Below, in pieces: positions 1 to 7,680 of a DNA stretch of 19,034 bases; position 1 is the stretch's first letter; each line of letters begins with the position of its first letter. This DNA is from Gammaproteobacteria bacterium (lineage in GTDB: Bacteria; Pseudomonadota; Gammaproteobacteria; Chromatiales; Chromatiaceae): positions 1-19,034 of the forward strand of contig JABDQZ010000311.1 of NCBI GenBank assembly GCA_013041975.1, given 5' to 3'. A program made the translations under genes and the position numbers. Under the pieces are notes generated by a model that worked only from the letters and a program-made list of their open reading frames with translations, ran no database searches and was not told where the DNA came from.

Positions 1-1
1 A

Positions 2-391
2 CATGATGCAATATCCGTTATTGGCCGCAGCCTGGGTAGCGGAATAGCAACTTACCTTGCAGCGCATCGGGAAATCGACAAGCTGGTCTTGATTACACCT
101 TTTGACAGTGTTGAGTCTCTGGCACAAGCGCGCTATTCCCTCTATCCGGTTTCCCTGTTATTGAAAGATAAATACCGTTCAATTGACTGGGTGAAAAAAA
201 TTGATTCGCCCACATTAATTTTATTGGCTGAACTGGATTTTGTGGTGCCTGCGGAACATTCGCAGCGCCTGATTGAGCATTTTCTGGAGCAGCTCATAAC
301 AGTTAAAACGTTTAAGGGGCTAGGTCATAATAATATTTCCTTACTGCCAGATTATTTTCTGGAGTTAAGAAAGTTCCTGATCACTGAATAA
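2..391 (+). CDS. Alpha/beta hydrolase, 3' part (5' end outside window)
   Basis: The reading frame is open from the first full codon of the window, so the gene starts upstream; the in-frame TTG at 89 is not a believable start because conserved sequence lies before it. Codons near position 24 read G-R-S-L-G-S-G, a GxSxG nucleophile elbow with the catalytic serine. Further on come an acid-loop segment (AELDFVVPAEHS, likely catalytic Asp) and a late GLGHNN segment with the likely catalytic His, so the full Ser-Asp-His triad is visible. The fold is clear, but the substrate is not. It ends 8 nt before tas, so the two genes may be co-transcribed. Confidence 0.8.
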   Translation, partial: HDAISVIGRSLGSGIATYLAAHREIDKLVLITPFDSVESLAQARYSLYPVSLLLKDKYRSIDWVKKIDSPTLILLAELDFVVPAEHSQRLIEHFLEQLITVKTFKGLGHNNISLLPDYFLELRKFLITE

Positions 392-399
392 CAGGTGAA

Positions 400-1440
400 A
401 TGATGAAATACGTCAAATTAGGTAACAGTAACCTTGAAGTTTCTGAAATCTGTCTCGGTACAATGACTTACGGGGAGCAGAATGATGAGGCTCAGGCGCA
501 TCAACAACTGGATTATGCGCTCAGCAAGGGGGTCAATTTTATCGACACGGCTGAAATGTACCCCGTGCCTCCCAGGGATGAAACGGTTCACAGTACCGAG
601 AGCATTGTCGGCAACTGGCTGAAAAACCAGCAGCGAGACAAACTGGTTATTGCCACGAAAGTGACTGGTGGCAGTCGCAACATGCACTGGATACGAGGTG
701 GTGGCCTGGAATTTGATCGAAAAAATATCCGCGAAGCCATTGATAACTCGTTAAATCGCTTGCAGACGGATTATGTTGATCTTTACCAGTTGCACTGGCC
801 GGAGAGAAACACGCCAATGTTCGGAGAATACGAATTCAAACCGCAAGCTGAACATGATTTTACGCCAATTCATGAAACCCTTGAGGTGCTGGCCGAACTG
901 GTCAATGAAGGCAAGGTGCGCTACATCGGGCTTTCCAATGAATGGCCGTGGGGATTAATGCAGTTCCTCAATGCTGCCGAGAAATATCATCTGCCACGTG
1001 TTGTGAGCCTGCAAAATGCCTACAACCTGATTAACCGCACCTATGAAACTGCCTTGCTGGAAATGAGTTACCGGGAAAACATTTCCCTGATGGCTTATTC
1101 GCCCCTGGCTTTTGGCCATCTTACCGGCAAATACATCAAAGACTCTGCAGCAAAAGGGCGGGTTAATGATTTTGATGGGTTTGCGCAGCGCTATGAAAAG
1201 CCTAATGTCCTACCGGCCGTTACAGCCTATGCAGAACTGGCAGCAAAGCATGGAATGACACCGGCGCAGATGGCGCTGGGCTTCATGTATAAGCGCTGGT
1301 TTGTTGCCAGTACCATTATCGGTGCCACGACCATGCAGCAACTGCAAGAAAACATCGGTGCCTATGAACTTGACTGGCCTGAGGAACTTGAGGCAGAGAT
1401 TGAGGCCATACGTCTTGTTTATTTCAATCCGGCTCCGTAA
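400..1440 (+). CDS. tas: NADP(H)-dependent aldo-keto reductase, Tas family
   Basis: The 346-residue product has the length and layout of E. coli Tas, an aldo-keto reductase with an (alpha/beta)8 barrel that reduces carbonyl compounds with NADPH; its physiological substrate is poorly defined. The catalytic tetrad is visible: Asp49 and Tyr54 in FIDTAEMYPVPP, Lys87 in IATKV and His132 in YQLHWPE. The AEMYPVPP stretch and the C-terminal VASTIIGATT phosphate-binding segment are typical of the Tas branch. Two Met codons stand in tandem at 400 and 403. The Shine-Dalgarno-like AGGTGA (393-398) is better spaced for the second, so the true protein may begin at 403. Nothing is truncated. It sits between the hydrolase and acuI on the same strand. 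Confidence 0.9.
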   Translation: MMKYVKLGNSNLEVSEICLGTMTYGEQNDEAQAHQQLDYALSKGVNFIDTAEMYPVPPRDETVHSTESIVGNWLKNQQRDKLVIATKVTGGSRNMHWIRGGGLEFDRKNIREAIDNSLNRLQTDYVDLYQLHWPERNTPMFGEYEFKPQAEHDFTPIHETLEVLAELVNEGKVRYIGLSNEWPWGLMQFLNAAEKYHLPRVVSLQNAYNLINRTYETALLEMSYRENISLMAYSPLAFGHLTGKYIKDSAAKGRVNDFDGFAQRYEKPNVLPAVTAYAELAAKHGMTPAQMALGFMYKRWFVASTIIGATTMQQLQENIGAYELDWPEELEAEIEAIRLVYFNPAP

Positions 1441-1476
1441 AGTACGCCTATTGCCGACCCTAAAACGGATAACATT

Positions 1477-2472
1477 ATGAGTGACAATTTATTCAAGGCG
1501 CTTGTTGTTGAAGAAAGCGATGGAAAATACGTATCAGCTATCAGACAGCGTGATATTTCCGATTTACCCAAAGGCGACCTGCTGGTTCGTGTCAGCTATT
1601 CATCGCTGAATTACAAGGATGCATTGTCCGCCAGCGGTAACAAGGGGGTTACCCAGAACTATCCGCATACACCGGGGATTGATGCTGCAGGTATTGTCGT
1701 CAGTGATGCCAGCGGTATATTCAATGTGGGTGACAAGGTCATCGTCACCAGTTATGACCTGGGTATGAATACCGATGGAGGTTTTGCTGAATACATTCGC
1801 GTACCCGTGGAGTGGGCCGTACCGCTGCCGGAAGCAATGTCTCTGGAAGAAAGCATGATGCTGGGTACTGCAGGCCTGACCGCGGCCCAGTCGATTCATG
1901 CGATTACTGAGAAAATCGATCCCATGGATGGAGAAATCCTGGTGACCGGTGCAACAGGCGGTGTTGGCAGCATGGCGGTGATGATGCTGGCCAAGCTGGG
2001 TTTCAGGGTTTGCGCGCTAACCGGTAAAGCCAGTGCCGAAGCCTATCTAAAAGGGCTCGGGGCTGAATCGATTATTGACAGAAACACCTTTATCGAAGAA
2101 AACAAACGTCCGTTATCCAAACCTCGCTGGGCCGGCGTCGTCGATGCTGTAGGCGGTGATGTGCTGGCTGCTGCGATTAAATCCACCCGGCCTTTAGGTA
2201 TTGTCACCTGTTTTGGTATGGTAGGCTCGCCAGAACTGTCGTTAACCGTATTCCCGTTTATTTTACGTGGTGTATCACTGGTCGGTATTGATTCTCAAAG
2301 TTGCCCAATGTCATTGCGTAAAGAGCTGTGGGGGAAAATGGCGACCGACTGGAAAGTGGATAACCTCTCCGGAGCGATTAATCCCATTTCACTGGAGCAG
2401 CTGCCGGAAGCCATTGAGCAAATATTAGCCGGAACACATCAGGGCAGGGCGCTTGTCAACATCAGTGATTAA
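1477..2472 (+). CDS. acuI: Acrylyl-CoA reductase AcuI / YhdH-family quinone oxidoreductase
   Basis: This 331-residue protein is a zinc-free medium-chain dehydrogenase/reductase of the YhdH/AcuI type. Visible landmarks are SSLNYKDAL (residues 42-50), the HTPGIDAAG segment (64-72), the NADPH-binding TGATGGVGSMA (157-167) and the C-terminal GRALVNIS. Characterised AcuI proteins reduce acrylyl-CoA to propionyl-CoA with NADPH and detoxify acrylate; other YhdH-like proteins are known only as quinone oxidoreductases, so the substrate is inferred. It lies 36 nt after tas and converges on the autotransporter gene, with stop codons overlapping by 4 nt. The methylcitrate operon, which consumes propionyl-CoA, starts about 1.7 kb downstream on the same strand. 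Confidence 0.85.
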   Translation: MSDNLFKALVVEESDGKYVSAIRQRDISDLPKGDLLVRVSYSSLNYKDALSASGNKGVTQNYPHTPGIDAAGIVVSDASGIFNVGDKVIVTSYDLGMNTDGGFAEYIRVPVEWAVPLPEAMSLEESMMLGTAGLTAAQSIHAITEKIDPMDGEILVTGATGGVGSMAVMMLAKLGFRVCALTGKASAEAYLKGLGAESIIDRNTFIEENKRPLSKPRWAGVVDAVGGDVLAAAIKSTRPLGIVTCFGMVGSPELSLTVFPFILRGVSLVGIDSQSCPMSLRKELWGKMATDWKVDNLSGAINPISLEQLPEAIEQILAGTHQGRALVNISD

Positions 2473-3881
2473 AAGGTCATCCTGACATCCAGGTTGATAG
2501 CGTCTTCCCTGAAGTTCTTGTGCATGAAACGGTGAGTCCATTCAAAGCCGGCGCTGAGGTTTTCCTCTTTCTGCCAGCTGAAACCAATACTGCTGACCAT
2601 GTCATCCCTGTCAGTCTCAATCAGGCCATTGTTACCAAACAAGGCCACGCTGTTTGATGAGATATCATAGTTATAGGAAAGTCCGAAATAGGGATTGAAT
2701 TCATCAAAGCCAAGATAAGTGGCTTTGCCACCCAGTTGCAGCTTTGTGAAAGCCGTGCGTAATGCACGCTGTTGGCTGCCGTTGCTTTCTGTATAGCTGT
2801 CCTGTTGTTCATCGGCACTGGTAATACCGCCGCGTCCTTCAAGATAAAACTGGTCGTAGATAAAACCATAATTAATGTTTGCTGCAGCAAAAAGTCGCTG
2901 AGAGTCGGTATTGCTGGTTACCAGAGGGCCCACGCCACCTGTACCACGGTGAAATTGATCCAGGTCTAGCCTGCCATAGCCAACCATGGCATCCATACTC
3001 CATTTATCATCCAGTGCCATGCCAAAATAAGGAGCAATGGTAAATCCATCTGTCTGCACGTTGCCGGAATTAAATGAGGTATCCAGGTCTGCGGTTTCCC
3101 ATGAAAGCATGAGGCCTGCCACCATGTTGTCTCGTGGCTGATAATCGACACCTAGCATAATGCTGTGACGATCACCGTCGAAATCGACCGCGCTGTTATT
3201 ATCAAGCTTCATCCCCGATAGACTGGCCCATGCAGATAGGCCTTCAAATTCATCTCCTGCTGCTTTACCCAGGTCTGTGCTCAGCATGGGTTTGCCACCT
3301 GTCAGGCTAAAGCCGCGAACGATGTTGGTGAGGATTGTATTAATCCTTGATGTCACGATTGTTGTCATTCCCTGAATGGTACTTGTCAGCATACCAACGT
3401 TGTTAATGGCTGCTGCTGGAGTTGCATTTGATGAACCACCACCAGTGAGCGTAAAGCTGATGCTGATATTACAGCTTGTTGGGTAGATGCTGGTGGAGGT
3501 TGCTGTACCACTACCGGTAATTGTTCCATTGGAATAAGTTCCGTTCGGAAAATTACCATAGATAAAAATGCCTGCGATAAAACTGGTGCCATCAAAAAAC
3601 AGTGAAGAGGATGCATTTGTCTCCGGTAAAGACACTGGCGACCCAGGGCCACTGAATGTGACTGGTACATCAAATCCGCCATCACCATCATCAACCGGGG
3701 TGCCTAATACAACATCGACGTTGGTTACATACGTTTGTCCATTAAGGGAGGGATTATCCGGACAGGTGGTAACTGTCTCGGATACGGTGCCTGAATAGTT
3801 TCCGGCAATATTGATAAATGCCCACAACGAGTTACTTACAAAGATTAAACAAAAAAAGCTGAATAGTTGGAGTTTGTTCAT
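2469..3881 (-). CDS. Autotransporter-like outer-membrane beta-barrel protein
   Basis: The 470-residue product starts with a Sec signal peptide (residues 1-21, ending SLWA). A Gly/Ser/Thr-rich passenger of about 170 residues follows with few charges (repeated SGTV, GSGTAT and TSTS patterns), then a predicted helix (TTIVTSRINTILTNIVRG) that would be the linker inside the barrel. The last 260 or so residues alternate aromatic and polar strands (WASLSG, HSIMLGVDYQP, MVAGLMLSWE, FYLEGRGGI) and end in Phe (LDVRMTF), as in the autotransporter beta-domain. The passenger is short and shows no enzyme motif. The gene is divergent from prpE and shares its upstream region. The overlap with acuI leaves no room for a terminator between them. 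Confidence 0.8.
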   Translation of the reverse strand: MNKLQLFSFFCLIFVSNSLWAFINIAGNYSGTVSETVTTCPDNPSLNGQTYVTNVDVVLGTPVDDGDGGFDVPVTFSGPGSPVSLPETNASSSLFFDGTSFIAGIFIYGNFPNGTYSNGTITGSGTATSTSIYPTSCNISISFTLTGGGSSNATPAAAINNVGMLTSTIQGMTTIVTSRINTILTNIVRGFSLTGGKPMLSTDLGKAAGDEFEGLSAWASLSGMKLDNNSAVDFDGDRHSIMLGVDYQPRDNMVAGLMLSWETADLDTSFNSGNVQTDGFTIAPYFGMALDDKWSMDAMVGYGRLDLDQFHRGTGGVGPLVTSNTDSQRLFAAANINYGFIYDQFYLEGRGGITSADEQQDSYTESNGSQQRALRTAFTKLQLGGKATYLGFDEFNPYFGLSYNYDISSNSVALFGNNGLIETDRDDMVSSIGFSWQKEENLSAGFEWTHRFMHKNFREDAINLDVRMTF

Positions 3882-3925
3882 GTCTGTATCTGGGTAACTG
3901 AATGAATATAGCTAGTTAATGGCTA

Positions 3926-3953
3926 TTTATACGCTAGAGCGCTTTTATATCAA
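3926..3953 (-). promoter_or_regulatory. Candidate sigma-70 promoter of the autotransporter gene
   Basis: Read on the minus strand, TTGATA (3953-3948) and TATAAA (3931-3926) are separated by 16 bp, a good match to -35 and -10 boxes. This would place the transcription start near 3919, about 38 nt before the ATG. No strong ribosome binding site is visible in that leader. Confidence 0.5.
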
Positions 3954-4012
3954 GTGTTTATCGTAGGTTCCTCATAACAATTAGAATAATGATAGCTAAT
4001 AGTGGGTTGTTA

Positions 4013-4026
4013 TTTTGTCGACACAA
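4013..4026. promoter_or_regulatory. Putative GntR-type operator 1 (TTTTGTCGACACAA)
   Basis: This 14-bp imperfect palindrome has 6 of 7 pairs matching and is centred on GTCGAC. Its inner TGTCGACA is identical to the inner part of operators 2 and 3. Its centre is 62 bp (about six helical turns) from operator 2, so bound dimers would lie on the same DNA face. It sits in the region shared by prpE and the autotransporter gene. Confidence 0.5.
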
Positions 4027-4075
4027 TTCAATAAACTCATGGAATATAGAATTTAAATTTACTGTATTAAATAAT

Positions 4076-4087
4076 ATTGTCGACAAT
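4076..4087. promoter_or_regulatory. Putative GntR-type operator 2 (ATTGTCGACAAT)
   Basis: This is a perfect 12-bp palindrome 82 bp before the prpE start codon, just upstream of and overlapping the expected -35 region of a candidate -10 box (TATACT, 4102-4107). FadR/FCD-type GntR regulators usually bind short palindromes of this kind, and such a regulator is encoded in the operon. The position suits steric repression of prpE. The regulator-site pairing is inferred. Confidence 0.6.
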
Positions 4088-4101
4088 CTGGGGTATTTGG
4101 C

Positions 4102-4107
4102 TATACT
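4102..4107 (+). promoter_or_regulatory. Candidate -10 box of the prp operon (TATACT)
   Basis: TATACT matches 5 of 6 positions of the sigma-70 -10 consensus. A -35 box would fall within operator 2 (4077-4084, TTGTCGAC) and is not close to consensus. The start would be near 4114, giving a leader of about 55 nt. Confidence 0.35.
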
Positions 4108-4168
4108 GAATTCGCAACATAACAATAACTAGCTTTCTTCATTCAATAATTACAAGTTCAGAGAAGAT

Positions 4169-4180
4169 TATGTCGACATA
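4169..4180. promoter_or_regulatory. Putative operator 3 on the prpE start codon (TATGTCGACATA)
   Basis: This 12-bp perfect palindrome has the same inner TGTCGACA as operators 1 and 2, but it includes the prpE ATG (4170-4172) and codons 2 and 3. Its centre is 93 bp from operator 2. It could be an internal repressor site or a chance result of the Ser-Thr codons. Confidence 0.35.
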
Positions 4181-6065
4181 TAAAAAAATCTACGAACGCT
4201 CACTTAATGACCCTGATGGTTTCTGGGGAGATGCGGCACAGGGGATTGACTGGAGCAAACCCTGGGACAAGGTGCTGGATATGGAGGCCAAACCGGCGCC
4301 ACGCTGGTTTAAGGGTGGTGAGCTGAATACCTGTTATAACGCTCTGGATCGTCATGTGAAAAATGGCCGTGGTGAGCAGGCGGCACTGATTTACGATTCG
4401 CCGATAACCGGAAAGCAGAAAACCTATACCTATTCAGAGCTGACTGACACAGTGGCAAAGTTTGCCGGAGCGCTGGCAGATCGTGGTGTGGGTAAAGGTG
4501 ATCGTGTACTCGTCTATATGCCGATGATTCCAGAAGCTGCCATTGCCATGCTGGCAACGGCACGTCTGGGTGCTATTCATTCCGTGGTGTTTGGCGGTTT
4601 TGCTGCCAACGAACTGGCAACCCGTATCAATGATGCCGAGCCAAAAGTGATTGTCAGCGCTTCCTGTGGCATCGAACCTTCGCGAGTCATTGCCTACAAG
4701 CCTTTGCTGGACGAAGCGATTGATCTTTCTGATCACAAACCGGACGCCACAATTATCTATGCCCGTCCTGAAGCTGAAGCTTCAATGATCGAAGGGCGTG
4801 ATTTTGACTGGAATACAGCTGCACAAGCCGCTGCTCCTGCTGAATGCGTTCAGGTTGAAGCAACTGATCCTCTCTATATTCTTTATACCTCTGGTACTAC
4901 CGGCCAGCCCAAAGGTGTAGTCCGTGATAATGGTGGCCATGCGGTTGCCATGCACTGGACCATGAAAAATATCTATAACGTTGAGCCGGGTGATGTGTAC
5001 TGGGCAGCTTCTGACGTGGGATGGGTTGTTGGTCACAGCTATATCGTTTACGGACCGTTACTGGCAGGTTGTACCACGATCATGTACGAAGGCAAACCGG
5101 TGGGTACGCCTGATCCGGGAGCATTCTGGCGTGTTATCAGTGAACACAATGTCAAGGTATTGTTTACAGCACCGACGGCATTCCGGGCTATCAAAAAAGA
5201 AGATCCTGATGGCGAATATCTGAAAAAATATGATCTTGGCTGCATGGATTCACTGTTCCTCGCCGGTGAGCGTTGCGATCCGGATACGCTTTACTGGGCA
5301 CGTGACAAACTGCAGAAACCGGTTGTTGACCACTGGTGGCAGACAGAAACCGCCTGGGGTATTGCCGCCAACCCGCTGGGTATTGAACCAATGGAAGTAA
5401 AAGCAGGCTCACCAACGGTTGCCATGCCTGGCTACGATGTGCGTATTCTTTCCGAGGAAGGGGATGAAATGCCTGATGGTGAAATGGGCAATATCGTTGT
5501 CAAACTCCCTTTGCCACCCGCATGTCTGCCGACGCTATGGAATAACGATCAGCGTTTCATTGACTCTTATCTTGCTAAATATCCCGGTTATTACTTAAGT
5601 GGTGATGCCGGTTTCAGGGATGATGACGGCTACCTGTGGATCATGAGTCGTACCGATGATGTGATTAATGTTGCAGGTCATCGTCTTTCAACAGGTGCTA
5701 TTGAAGAAGTGCTGGCTGGCCATGAAGATGTGGCTGAATGTGCCGTCATTGGTGCAGCTGATCAACTCAAGGGGCAACTGCCTGTGGGGCTGGTTGTACT
5801 CAAGGCAGGTGCTGATCGTGATGAACAGGAACTGGCTGGTGAACTGGTCAAGCGTGTACGTGACCTGATTGGCCCTGTTGCCGCATTCAAACAGGTTGTT
5901 GTGGTGTCAGCATTACCCAAGACCCGCTCAGGCAAAATCCTGCGCGGCACCATGGTGAAAATTGCCGATCAGCAGGAATGGAAAATGCCTGCCACCATCG
6001 ATAATCCTGCCATTCTTGATGACATTAGCGTCGCGCTGAAAAAACTGGGCTATGCAGGAGCTTAG
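4170..6065 (+). CDS. prpE: Propionate-CoA ligase (propionyl-CoA synthetase)
   Basis: PrpE is a cytosolic AMP-forming acyl-CoA synthetase that converts propionate, ATP and CoA to propionyl-CoA, the entry step of the 2-methylcitrate cycle. The 631-residue length matches the family (about 630). The P-loop-like YTSGTTGQPKG is at residues 239-249, the adenylate-contact segment WWQTETAWG follows, then the hinge and D-x-x-Y region SGDAGFRDDDGYLWIMSRTDD. The C-terminal LPKTRSGKILRG carries the catalytic lysine, Lys589, which is the site of reversible acetylation in known PrpE and Acs proteins. The VVKLPLPPACLPTLWNND stretch favours PrpE over acetyl-CoA synthetase. It is the first gene of the operon and stops 2 nt before the regulator gene. 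Confidence 0.95.
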   Translation: MSTYKKIYERSLNDPDGFWGDAAQGIDWSKPWDKVLDMEAKPAPRWFKGGELNTCYNALDRHVKNGRGEQAALIYDSPITGKQKTYTYSELTDTVAKFAGALADRGVGKGDRVLVYMPMIPEAAIAMLATARLGAIHSVVFGGFAANELATRINDAEPKVIVSASCGIEPSRVIAYKPLLDEAIDLSDHKPDATIIYARPEAEASMIEGRDFDWNTAAQAAAPAECVQVEATDPLYILYTSGTTGQPKGVVRDNGGHAVAMHWTMKNIYNVEPGDVYWAASDVGWVVGHSYIVYGPLLAGCTTIMYEGKPVGTPDPGAFWRVISEHNVKVLFTAPTAFRAIKKEDPDGEYLKKYDLGCMDSLFLAGERCDPDTLYWARDKLQKPVVDHWWQTETAWGIAANPLGIEPMEVKAGSPTVAMPGYDVRILSEEGDEMPDGEMGNIVVKLPLPPACLPTLWNNDQRFIDSYLAKYPGYYLSGDAGFRDDDGYLWIMSRTDDVINVAGHRLSTGAIEEVLAGHEDVAECAVIGAADQLKGQLPVGLVVLKAGADRDEQELAGELVKRVRDLIGPVAAFKQVVVVSALPKTRSGKILRGTMVKIADQQEWKMPATIDNPAILDDISVALKKLGYAGA

Positions 6066-6067
6066 GT

Positions 6068-6727
6068 ATGGCTGAAGTCACTTCTATTCCGGATCGACTG
6101 TTTGAGGATCTGAAAACTGCGATTTTTGAAGGTCGTCTGTCAGTCGGTTCAAAGTTAAGTGAACCTGAACTGGCACGTGATTACGAAGTCAGTCGTGGCG
6201 CTTTGCGTGAAGCGATTGGTCGTCTTGAAGCCTGTCGGCTGGTGACACGAAAAACCAATGTCGGCGCACGGGTTGTTTCCTTAAGCCACGAAAAACTTAT
6301 CGAGATTTTTCATGTACGTGAAGCACTCGAAGGTATGGCAGCAAGACTTGCCGCAGAAGCGATTACCGAAGAAGAAATCAGGGAGCTTGAGCGATTGCTC
6401 GATAAACATGCCAACGATATCGAGGACAACCACGACTATTTCCAGAAAGAAGGTGATGTGGATTTTCATTACACCATCGTAAAGGCCAGTCATAACGGCT
6501 TTTTGTTTGACCTGTTATGTAACGATCTTTACCAGCTGGTGCGCCTCTATCGCTATCAGTTTGGCATGCGCAGTAAACGTGCAGTACGTGCTTACCATGA
6601 GCATTGCAATATCGTTGATGCCATTAAGCGTCGTGATGCAGAAATGGCTGAACACATGATGCGCGCGCATATTCGCGCATCAAGGGAAAACGTTGAACGT
6701 CAGATGGCTGAAAGTACAGCGGCCTGA
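6068..6727 (+). CDS. GntR-family transcriptional regulator (FCD domain), likely controls the prp operon
   Basis: This 219-residue protein has an N-terminal winged helix (about 10-72, with LSEPELARDYEVSRGALREAIGRLE as the helix-turn-helix) and an all-helical FCD ligand domain (about 75-205). The expected FCD metal ligands are present: Asp130 and His134 in DVDFHYTI, His179 in HEHCNIVDAI and His201 near the end. The effector is probably a pathway organic acid such as 2-methylcitrate (inference). AGGAG at 6056-6060 lies 7 nt before the ATG and within the end of prpE. Lying inside the operon it would be autoregulated. It replaces the sigma-54-dependent PrpR of enterobacteria. The GTCGAC palindromes upstream of prpE are its likely operators. 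Confidence 0.88.
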   Translation: MAEVTSIPDRLFEDLKTAIFEGRLSVGSKLSEPELARDYEVSRGALREAIGRLEACRLVTRKTNVGARVVSLSHEKLIEIFHVREALEGMAARLAAEAITEEEIRELERLLDKHANDIEDNHDYFQKEGDVDFHYTIVKASHNGFLFDLLCNDLYQLVRLYRYQFGMRSKRAVRAYHEHCNIVDAIKRRDAEMAEHMMRAHIRASRENVERQMAESTAA

Positions 6728-6757
6728 CCATAAATTTTGAATTAAGAGGAACCAACT

Positions 6758-7639
6758 ATGTCTGTCTATTCTGCTGGTAAGAGATTCAGGGAAGCCGTTG
6801 CAGCTGAAAAGCCGTTGCAGTGTATCGGGGCAGTGAATGCTTATCATGCGCGCCTTGCTGAGGCTTCGGGTTTTAAATCACTTTATATTTCAGGTGGAGG
6901 AGTAGCTGCCAGTTCATGTGGTATTCCTGACCTGGGCATTACCACCATGGAAGATGTGCTCGTTGACTTGAAGCGCATGACAGATGTTACCGAACTTCCT
7001 GTACTGGTCGATATCGATACCGGCTTTGGAGGCGCATTCAATATTGCCCGCACGGTTAAGTCGATGATTCGTTGCGGTGCCGGTGCGATTCATATGGAAG
7101 ACCAGGTGCAGCAGAAACGTTGTGGACACCGTCCCAATAAAGCCATTGTTTCCCAGATGGAAATGGTTGATCGTGTAAAAGCAGCGGTAGATGCCAAAAC
7201 AGATCCTGATTTCGTCATCATGGCGCGTACGGATGCACTTGCGGTTGAAGGTATGCAGTCTGCCATTGATCGTGCCTGTGCCTGCGTTGAAGCGGGGGCT
7301 GACATGATCTTCCCTGAAGCAATTACAGAGCTTTCCCAGTACCAGGAATTTGTTGAAGCGGTAAAAGTCCCTGTATTGGCAAATATTACTGAATTTGGCA
7401 GTACGCCACTGTTTAACACGGAAGAACTGGGTTCAGTCGGAGTCAGTATCGCACTCTATCCATTAACTGCTTTCCGTTCTGCCAGTGCGGCGGCATTAAA
7501 TGTATATAAAACAGTACGTGCCGAAGGTAGCCAGAAGAATGTTGTCGATACCATGCAAAGCCGCATGGAGCTCTATGATTACCTTGGCTATCACGATTTT
7601 GAACAGAAACTGGATTCGCTGTTTGCAGACGAAAATTAA
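6758..7639 (+). CDS. prpB: 2-methylisocitrate lyase
   Basis: PrpB cleaves (2R,3S)-2-methylisocitrate to pyruvate and succinate, the last step of the methylcitrate cycle. The 293 residues fit the isocitrate lyase/PEP mutase TIM-barrel family. The Mg-binding VDIDTGFGG has Asp85 and Asp87, and the active-site loop KRCGH carries Cys122; spacing agrees closely with E. coli PrpB (Cys123). YISGGGVAAS near residue 45 and FPEAITE are also family-typical. A good ribosome binding site, AAGAGGA (6744-6750), lies 7 nt before the ATG. The 30-nt gap from the regulator gene indicates co-transcription. Confidence 0.95.
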   Translation: MSVYSAGKRFREAVAAEKPLQCIGAVNAYHARLAEASGFKSLYISGGGVAASSCGIPDLGITTMEDVLVDLKRMTDVTELPVLVDIDTGFGGAFNIARTVKSMIRCGAGAIHMEDQVQQKRCGHRPNKAIVSQMEMVDRVKAAVDAKTDPDFVIMARTDALAVEGMQSAIDRACACVEAGADMIFPEAITELSQYQEFVEAVKVPVLANITEFGSTPLFNTEELGSVGVSIALYPLTAFRSASAAALNVYKTVRAEGSQKNVVDTMQSRMELYDYLGYHDFEQKLDSLFADEN

Positions 7640-7680
7640 TAGAACAAATCTGAATACATATAACCAGAGAGGATTTACCT

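Noticed and set aside
3882..4169. Riboswitch or small RNA in the prpE upstream region
   Set aside because: Apart from the palindromes and promoter-like boxes, the AT-rich sequence shows no stable conserved fold.
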